This document shows, in pieces, positions 59,301-64,000 of a stretch of 64,000 nt of DNA. The stretch spans positions 134,884 to 198,883 of the forward strand of contig DATAID010000105.1 of NCBI GenBank assembly GCA_036262835.1, written 5' to 3'. The stretch comes from RBG-16-66-20 sp036262835 (GTDB lineage: Bacteria; Pseudomonadota; Gammaproteobacteria; Burkholderiales; SG8-39). Below the pieces are notes generated by a model. That model was given only the letters and a program-made list of their open reading frames with translations. It was not told the origin of the DNA and made no database searches. The position numbers and the translations under genes were made by a program. Numbering within the stretch: position 1 is the first letter of the stretch; each line of letters starts with the position of its first letter.

Positions 59301-60221
59301 CTATTCCTTTTTCTCGCCTTCGTCCTTCACGATCTTCTTCTTCGCCTTGACCGTGGTCTTGGGCGCGGGCGCTTCCTTCTTCGCCGCCTTTTTCTCCGCG
59401 GGCGCGGCCGCCTTGTCGCCTTCGGCCGGCTTGGCGTCGGTCTTCGGCTTCGCCGGGCCGCGGCGCGCGCCGGTCTTCAGGCCGGCGGGCCGGCGGCCGC
59501 GCTTGGGCTCGGCCGGTGCTTCAGGGGCGGGAGCCGCAGGCGCAGTCGCGGCCGCAGCGGCCCCGGGCAGCCCGGCCTGCGCTTCACCCCTTGCGAGGAC
59601 CTCGCCCTTGTACACCCAGACCTTGATGCCGATGACGCCGTAGCTCGTCTTCGCCTCGCCGAACCCGTAGTCGATGTCGGCGCGCAGCGTATGAAGCGGC
59701 ACCCGGCCTTCGCGGTACCACTCGGTGCGCGCGATCTCGTGGCCGTTCAGGCGCCCCGAGCTCATGATCTTGACGCCCTGGGCACCCAGGCGCATCGCGT
59801 TCTGCATCGCGCGCTTCATGGCGCGGCGGAACATGATGCGCTTCTCGAGCTGCTGCGCGATCGAGTCGGCGATCAGCTGCGCGTCGGTCTCGGGCTTGCG
59901 GATCTCCTCGATGTTCACGTGCACCTGCTGCACGCCCATGATGCGGCGCAGCTCGGCCTTGAGCGACTCGATTTCCTCGCCTTTCTTGCCGATCACCACG
60001 CCCGGCCGCGCCGAGAAGATGGTGATGCGCGCGTCCTTCGCCGGCCGCTCGATCAGCACGCGGCCGACCGAAGCGTGCGCCAGCTTCTTCTTGAGGAAGG
60101 AGCGCACCTTGACGTCTTCGGCCAGCATCGGCGCGAAGGTCTTGTTGTTCGCGTACCAGCGCGAGCTCCAGTTGCGGTTGACCGCGAGCCGGAAGCCGAT
60201 CGGGTGGATTTTCTGTCCCAT
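59301..60221 (-). CDS. rpsC: 30S ribosomal protein S3 with a long C-terminal tail
   Basis: A 306-residue S3; E. coli has 233. The KH domain (ARPGVVIGKKGEEIESLKAE) and the C-terminal domain (GVIGIKVWVYKGEVLARGE) are normal. From about residue 218 an 89-residue tail rich in Ala, Pro and Lys follows (for example PAAPAPEAPAEPKRGRR and KKAAKKEAPAPKTTVK). The start is the ATG at 60221 (MGQKIHPIGFRL). S3 shapes the mRNA entry channel. Confidence 0.96.
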   Translation of the reverse strand: MGQKIHPIGFRLAVNRNWSSRWYANNKTFAPMLAEDVKVRSFLKKKLAHASVGRVLIERPAKDARITIFSARPGVVIGKKGEEIESLKAELRRIMGVQQVHVNIEEIRKPETDAQLIADSIAQQLEKRIMFRRAMKRAMQNAMRLGAQGVKIMSSGRLNGHEIARTEWYREGRVPLHTLRADIDYGFGEAKTSYGVIGIKVWVYKGEVLARGEAQAGLPGAAAAATAPAAPAPEAPAEPKRGRRPAGLKTGARRGPAKPKTDAKPAEGDKAAAPAEKKAAKKEAPAPKTTVKAKKKIVKDEGEKKE

Positions 60222-60229
60222 GGGTAGCC

Positions 60230-60559
60230 TTAATCTCCGACCGTCAGATAGATGTGGCACGAATGCTTCTGGATGCGCACGCCGCGGCCCTTGGCGCGGG
60301 CCATGAAGCGCCTCTGGAAGGTCCCGCGCTCGACGTGCACCGTCTTCACCTTGAGCGCGTCGATGTCGGCGCCGTCGTTGTGCTCGGCGTTGGCGATCGC
60401 CGACTCGAGCAGCTTCTTCATGAGCTGCGCGCCCTTCTTCGGCGAAAAGGCGAGGATGTTGATCGCCTGATCGACCTTCTTGCCGCGGATGAGGTCGGCG
60501 ACGAGCCGGCCCTTCTGGGCCGAGATTCTCGCGCCGCGCAAGCTCGCTTTGGTTTCCAT
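60230..60559 (-). CDS. rplV: 50S ribosomal protein L22
   Basis: A 109-residue L22, METKASLRGARISAQKGRLVA, with ESAIANAEHNDGADIDALKV. Its loop lines the exit tunnel. The ATG at 60559 has AAGG 7 nt upstream; an ATG two codons earlier (60565) is only 1 nt from that site. Confidence 0.96.
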   Translation of the reverse strand: METKASLRGARISAQKGRLVADLIRGKKVDQAINILAFSPKKGAQLMKKLLESAIANAEHNDGADIDALKVKTVHVERGTFQRRFMARAKGRGVRIQKHSCHIYLTVGD

Positions 60560-60568
60560 GGCCATGCC

Positions 60569-60943
60569 TTATTTCTTCGCCGCTGCTGCAGGCGCTGCCG
60601 CCGGCGCCGCTGCCGCCGCAGCCGGCGCGTCGCCAGCCGGCTTGGGCGCCCGCGCCGCCGCCGCCGCTTCCTCTGCGCGCTTGCCGGCCGCCGAGTGGCT
60701 CTTGAAGATCCGCGTCAGCGCGAACTCGCCGAGCTTGTGCCCGACCATGTTCTCGGTGACGTACACCGGGATGTGCTGCTTGCCGTTGTGCACGGCGAGG
60801 GTGAGGCCGACGAACTCCGGCATCACGGTCGAGCGGCGCGACCAGGTCTTGATCGGGCGCTTGTCGCTCGTGCTGCGCGCCTTCTCGACCTTGGCCATCA
60901 GGTGCAGGTCGACGAAGGGGCCTTTTTTGATCGAACGGGACAT
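60569..60943 (-). CDS. rpsS: 30S ribosomal protein S19 with an Ala-rich tail
   Basis: A 124-residue S19; E. coli has 92. The core runs from MSRSIKKGPFVDLHLM to LGEFALTRIFKSH. About 38 further residues form an almost pure Ala/Pro tail ending in two lysines. S19 lies in the 30S head beside S13. Confidence 0.95.
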   Translation of the reverse strand: MSRSIKKGPFVDLHLMAKVEKARSTSDKRPIKTWSRRSTVMPEFVGLTLAVHNGKQHIPVYVTENMVGHKLGEFALTRIFKSHSAAGKRAEEAAAAARAPKPAGDAPAAAAAAPAAAPAAAAKK

Positions 60944-60956
60944 TGGCTAGCCTTCC

Positions 60957-61784
60957 TTATTTCACGCGCCGGTCGCGCACGATCATGACCTGCGTGCGCT
61001 TGTTGCTGCGGGTCTTGTAGCCCTTCGACTGCACGCCCCAGGGCGACACCGGGGGCTGCGCCGCGGCGGTGCGGCCTTCGCCGCCGCCGTGCGGGTGGTC
61101 GATCGGGTTCATCGCGACCCCGCGGACCGTCGGCCGGATGCCGCGCCAGCGCCGCCGGCCGGCCTTGCCGATCGACTCCAGGTTGTGCTCTTCGTTGCCG
61201 ACTTCGCCGATGGTCGCGCGGCAGTCGACGTGCACCTTGCGGATCTCCCCCGAGCGCAGCCGCAGCTGCGCATAGGAGCCTTCGCGCGCGAGCAGCTGCG
61301 CAGAGGCGCCGGCCGAGCGCGCGAGCTGGGCGCCCTTGCCGGGCAGCATCTCCACGCAATGCACTGTCGTGCCGACCGGAATGTTCCTTAGCGGCAGCGC
61401 GTTGCCCGGCTTGATCGGCGCTTCCGAGCCCGACTGCAGCTGCGTGCCCGCGCTGAGGCCCTTGGGCGCGATGATATAGCGGCGCTCGCCGTCGGCGTAG
61501 AGCAGGAGCGCGAGGTGCGCGCTTCGGTTCGGGTCATAGTCCAGGCGCTCGACCTTGGCGTTGATGCCGTCCTTGTCGCGCCGGAAATCGATCAGGCGGT
61601 AGTGCTGCTTGTGGCCGCCGCCCTGGTGGCGCATCGTGACGCGGCCCTGGTTGTTGCGGCCGCTGTTCTTCGACTGGCGCTCGACGAGCGGCCAGTGCGG
61701 AGCGCCCTTGTGCAGGTCGGGCGAGGAAACCTTCACGAACGCGCGCCGTCCCGGCGAGGTCGGCTTGACTTTGATCAGAGGCAT
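60957..61784 (-). CDS. rplB: 50S ribosomal protein L2
   Basis: A 275-residue L2, MPLIKVKPTSPGRRAFVKV, with GVAMNPIDHPHGGGEGRT, which holds the conserved histidine region near the peptidyl-transferase centre. Normal length. Confidence 0.97.
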   Translation of the reverse strand: MPLIKVKPTSPGRRAFVKVSSPDLHKGAPHWPLVERQSKNSGRNNQGRVTMRHQGGGHKQHYRLIDFRRDKDGINAKVERLDYDPNRSAHLALLLYADGERRYIIAPKGLSAGTQLQSGSEAPIKPGNALPLRNIPVGTTVHCVEMLPGKGAQLARSAGASAQLLAREGSYAQLRLRSGEIRKVHVDCRATIGEVGNEEHNLESIGKAGRRRWRGIRPTVRGVAMNPIDHPHGGGEGRTAAAQPPVSPWGVQSKGYKTRSNKRTQVMIVRDRRVK

Positions 61785-61796
61785 GGCGATCGATCC

Positions 61797-62114
61797 TTAC
61801 GCTTCCGTGGCCGCGAAGTTGATTTCCTGGCCCTCGGCGAGCCGCACGTAGGCTTTCTTCCAGTTGTTGCGCCGGCCCATCGAGCGGCCGAAGCGCTTCT
61901 GCTTGCCCTTGACGTTGCTCACCGTGACTGCTTCGACCTTGGTCTTGAAAAGCAGCTCCACCGCCGCCTTGATCTCCGGCTTGGTGGCGTCGTCGGCGAC
62001 GCGAAACACGTACTGGCGGTTCTTGTCGGCGATGCGCGTGCTCTTCTCCGAGACGACCGGCGCGAGCACCACGTTCATCAGCTGCTCGGCGTTGTATTTC
62101 TTCGCGGCGGTCAC
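61797..62114 (-). CDS. rplW: 50S ribosomal protein L23
   Basis: A 105-residue L23 with LAPVVSEKSTRIADKNRQYVF and KQKRFGRSMGRRNNWKKAYV. It is the docking site for trigger factor and SRP at the tunnel exit. The GTG at 62114 overlaps the rplD stop as GTGA. Confidence 0.96.
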   Translation of the reverse strand: MTAAKKYNAEQLMNVVLAPVVSEKSTRIADKNRQYVFRVADDATKPEIKAAVELLFKTKVEAVTVSNVKGKQKRFGRSMGRRNNWKKAYVRLAEGQEINFAATEA

Positions 62115-62734
62115 TTGAGGATCTCCTCGAGCTTGGCGACCGCGCCCTTGGTGAGCACCACGTTCGGATAGCGCACGAGCGAGACCGGATTCGCCTGCCG
62201 CGCCGCGATCACCTCCACGTTGGCGAGGTTGCGCGAAGACAGGGCGAGGTTGTTGTCCACTTCGTCGGTGATCACGAGCAGCTCGGCGAAGCCCAACGCC
62301 TTCACTTTCTGGGCAAGCAGCTTGGTCTTGGGCTGATCGAGCTTGAACTCGTCCACCACGCGGATGCGGTCCTCGCGCGCAAGCTGCGACAGGATCGAGC
62401 ACAGGCCCGCGCGGAACATCTTGCGGTTCACCTTCTGCGAATAGTTCTCTTCGGTCGTGTTGGGGAAGATCTTGCCGCCGCCGCGCCACAGCGGGCTCGA
62501 GGTCATGCCGGCGCGGGCGCGGCCCGTGCCCTTCTGGCGCCAGGGCTTCTTGGTCGAGTGGCGCACCTCGCCCCGGTCTTTCTGCTTGCTGGTCGCGCGG
62601 CGCGAATTCGCCTGGTAGGCGATCACGATCTGGTGAACGAGCGCCTCGTTGAACTCCCGGCCGAAGAGCGCGTCGGGCGCCGCGAACGTGCCCGTGGAGC
62701 CCTTGCCGTCGATGGTTTTCAGTTCCATGGTCAT
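62111..62734 (-). CDS. rplD: 50S ribosomal protein L4
   Basis: A 207-residue L4 whose tunnel loop contains KKPWRQKGTGRARAGM. In E. coli L4 also represses the S10 operon through its leader. The ATG at 62734 overlaps the rplC stop as ATGA. Confidence 0.96.
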   Translation of the reverse strand: MTMELKTIDGKGSTGTFAAPDALFGREFNEALVHQIVIAYQANSRRATSKQKDRGEVRHSTKKPWRQKGTGRARAGMTSSPLWRGGGKIFPNTTEENYSQKVNRKMFRAGLCSILSQLAREDRIRVVDEFKLDQPKTKLLAQKVKALGFAELLVITDEVDNNLALSSRNLANVEVIAARQANPVSLVRYPNVVLTKGAVAKLEEILK

Positions 62735-63486
62735 GCCTTGGGCGCAGCGGCCGGCTTGGCGGCTTCCTTGGGCTTGGCGGCCGGCTGCTCTTTCTTGGCC
62801 GGGGCCTCCTTCGTCGCGGCAGGCTTCGCCTGCTGCTGGCGCACTTTCTGGGGCTTCACGGCCGGGCACACGACGATGTCGCGTCCGGCGTGTCCCGGGA
62901 CCGAGCCGCGTACGAGCAGGAGCTGGCGCTCCGCGTCGATGCGCACCACGATCAGGTTCTGGACGGTGCGAGTGGCATTGCCGAGCTGGCCCGCCATTTT
63001 CTTGCCCGGGAAAACGCGGCCCGGGCTCTGGCGCTGGCCGGTCGAGCCCGGCGTGCGGGTGGTGACCGAGTTGCCGTGCGTCGCGCGGTTGCCGCCGAAG
63101 TGGTGGCGCTTGACCACGCCGGCGAAGCCCTTGCCGAGCGTCGTGCCCTGCACGTCGACCGTCTGGCCGACCTTGAAGAGCTCGACGCCGAGCTTGCCGC
63201 CGACCTTGAGGTTGGCCACATCCTGCGCTTCCGCGCGGAATTCCTTGAGGGTGTGTCCGGCCTCCACCGCGGCCTTGCCGAGGTGGCCCGCGAGCGGCTT
63301 GCGAACCCGGCTCGCGCGGCGCGTGCCGAAGGCGACCTGGATCGCCGAATAGCCATCCTTCTCGGGCGTCTTGATCTGGGTAATGCGGTTGTTGGACACG
63401 TCGAGCACGGTCACCGGGAGAGCGTCGCCCTCGTCGGTGAAGATGCGCGTCATGCCGACCTTGCGGCCGACCAGTCCGATGCTCAT
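62731..63486 (-). CDS. rplC: 50S ribosomal protein L3 with a C-terminal tail
   Basis: A 251-residue L3; E. coli has 209. The core ends at CPAVK (about residue 211), followed by 40 residues rich in Lys, Ala, Pro and Gln. TGQRQSPGRVFPGKKMAGQ contains the glutamine methylated by PrmB in E. coli. Confidence 0.96.
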   Translation of the reverse strand: MSIGLVGRKVGMTRIFTDEGDALPVTVLDVSNNRITQIKTPEKDGYSAIQVAFGTRRASRVRKPLAGHLGKAAVEAGHTLKEFRAEAQDVANLKVGGKLGVELFKVGQTVDVQGTTLGKGFAGVVKRHHFGGNRATHGNSVTTRTPGSTGQRQSPGRVFPGKKMAGQLGNATRTVQNLIVVRIDAERQLLLVRGSVPGHAGRDIVVCPAVKPQKVRQQQAKPAATKEAPAKKEQPAAKPKEAAKPAAAPKA

Positions 63487-63541
63487 GTTCTTAACCTCTG
63501 TATTGAGATGCCGACTTCAATTGGCCGGCAAATAAAACCCG

Positions 63542-63853
63542 TTACTGAACCTTGATTTCGACGTCCACCCCCGCGGGGAGGTCCAGCTTCATCAGCGCAT
63601 CGACGGTCTTGTCCGTCGGGTCGATGATGTCCATCAATCTCAGATGCGTGCGGATCTCGAGCTGCTCGCGCGAGGTCTTGTCGGCGTGCGGCGAGCGCAG
63701 GAGGTCGAATCGCTGCTTGCGCGTCGGCAGCGGCACGGGGCCGCGCACCACCGCGCCCGTGCGCTTCGCCGTGTCGACGATCTCGAGCGCCGACTGGTCG
63801 ATCAACCGGTAGTCGAACGCCTTGAGGCGGATGCGGATGCGTTGCGATTCCAT
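63542..63853 (-). CDS. rpsJ: 30S ribosomal protein S10
   Basis: A 103-residue S10, RIRIRLKAFDYRLIDQS to DLPAGVDVEIKVQ. It is also the NusG-binding antitermination factor NusE. It starts 2 bp after the tuf stop, so no separate S10 leader exists and rpsJ is read with tuf. Confidence 0.97.
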   Translation of the reverse strand: MESQRIRIRLKAFDYRLIDQSALEIVDTAKRTGAVVRGPVPLPTRKQRFDLLRSPHADKTSREQLEIRTHLRLMDIIDPTDKTVDALMKLDLPAGVDVEIKVQ

Positions 63854-63855
63854 GG

Positions 63856-64000
63856 TTATTCGATCACTTTGGCGACGACGCCGGCGCCGACGGTCTTGCC
63901 GCCCTCGCGGATGGCGAAGCGCAGCCCCTGCTCCATCGCCACCGGGGTGATCAGGGTCACCACCATCTTGATGTTGTCCCCCGGCATCACCATCTCGGTG
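63856..64000 (-). CDS. tuf: Elongation factor Tu (3' part, cut by window edge)
   Basis: Forty-seven codons and a TAA stop. The visible part reads EMVMPGDNIKM, then VTLITPVAMEQGLRFAIREGG (domain 3) and the end KTVGAGVVAKVIE, the standard EF-Tu C-terminus. The gene continues beyond base 64000. Its place directly before rpsJ is that of tufA in the str-S10 arrangement of betaproteobacteria. Confidence 0.95.
   Translation of the reverse strand, partial: TEMVMPGDNIKMVVTLITPVAMEQGLRFAIREGGKTVGAGVVAKVIE

Overview
The window looks like a chromosomal piece of a high-GC betaproteobacterium, probably Burkholderiales-like. The signs are a Bug/TctC-type periplasmic receptor, a small DUF3567 protein (a betaproteobacterial family), secY-infA-rpmJ-rpsM gene order, and many overlapping operons of catabolic and transport genes. 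I see no tRNA, rRNA, CRISPR array, insertion sequence or phage gene. Coding density is extreme: the longest stretch without a gene is about 220 bp (8997-9214), and four of the six convergent gene pairs overlap at their 3' ends.

Layout. 2-3854: a gene end, then a four-gene minus-strand operon (MFS exporter, D-threo-aldolase/D-serine dehydratase-like PLP enzyme, spermidine-synthase-like protein, TauE/SafE exporter). It is divergent from a PA0069-type radical SAM gene and a MATE transporter, and a near-consensus LexA (SOS) box lies between the two groups. 6328-9448: O-acetylhomoserine sulfhydrylase with a coupled alpha/beta hydrolase, plus two small conserved proteins. 9485-13100: alkaline-phosphatase-superfamily protein, enol-lactonase-like hydrolase, DUF2817 peptidase-like protein and UbiX. 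13147-17487: class II aldolase, TctC receptor, SorA/SorB-like sulfite dehydrogenase with its cytochrome, and a Pro/Ala-rich secreted protein. 17488-22659: IlvD/Edd sugar-acid dehydratase, then a one-carbon neighbourhood (methyltransferase, MetF-like protein, core-MetE-like protein). 22685-24430: feruloyl-CoA synthetase-like ligase.

34769 down to 24423 reads as one ten-gene minus-strand operon: ABC-transporter receptor, two permeases and ATPase, a GntR/UTRA regulator, aconitase-X large and small subunits, a GMC oxidoreductase, a second core-MetE-like protein and an MFS transporter. Nearly every junction is an overlapping stop/start. A good sigma70-type promoter and three tandem 10-bp repeats sit at its head.

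34828-49299 is an aromatic-acid region. A salicylyl-CoA-5-hydroxylase-type flavoprotein and a LysR gene are divergent from a TRAP transporter, two paralogous IorA subunits, a long IorB, gentisate 1,2-dioxygenase, an arylformamidase-like hydrolase, a transglutaminase-like protein and a glycerate kinase. A gentisate route fed by the transporter is a reasonable inference; the exact substrate cannot be read from sequence.

49339-64000 is the tuf-S10-spc-alpha ribosomal cluster on the minus strand, from the 3' end of tuf to rplQ. It is complete except for truncated tuf. Several of its proteins carry long Ala/Lys/Pro-rich tails, and ribosomal protein S4 has the four-cysteine zinc-binding N-terminus. 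rpmJ (37 codons) and an internal alpha-operon promoter were found by reading the bases.
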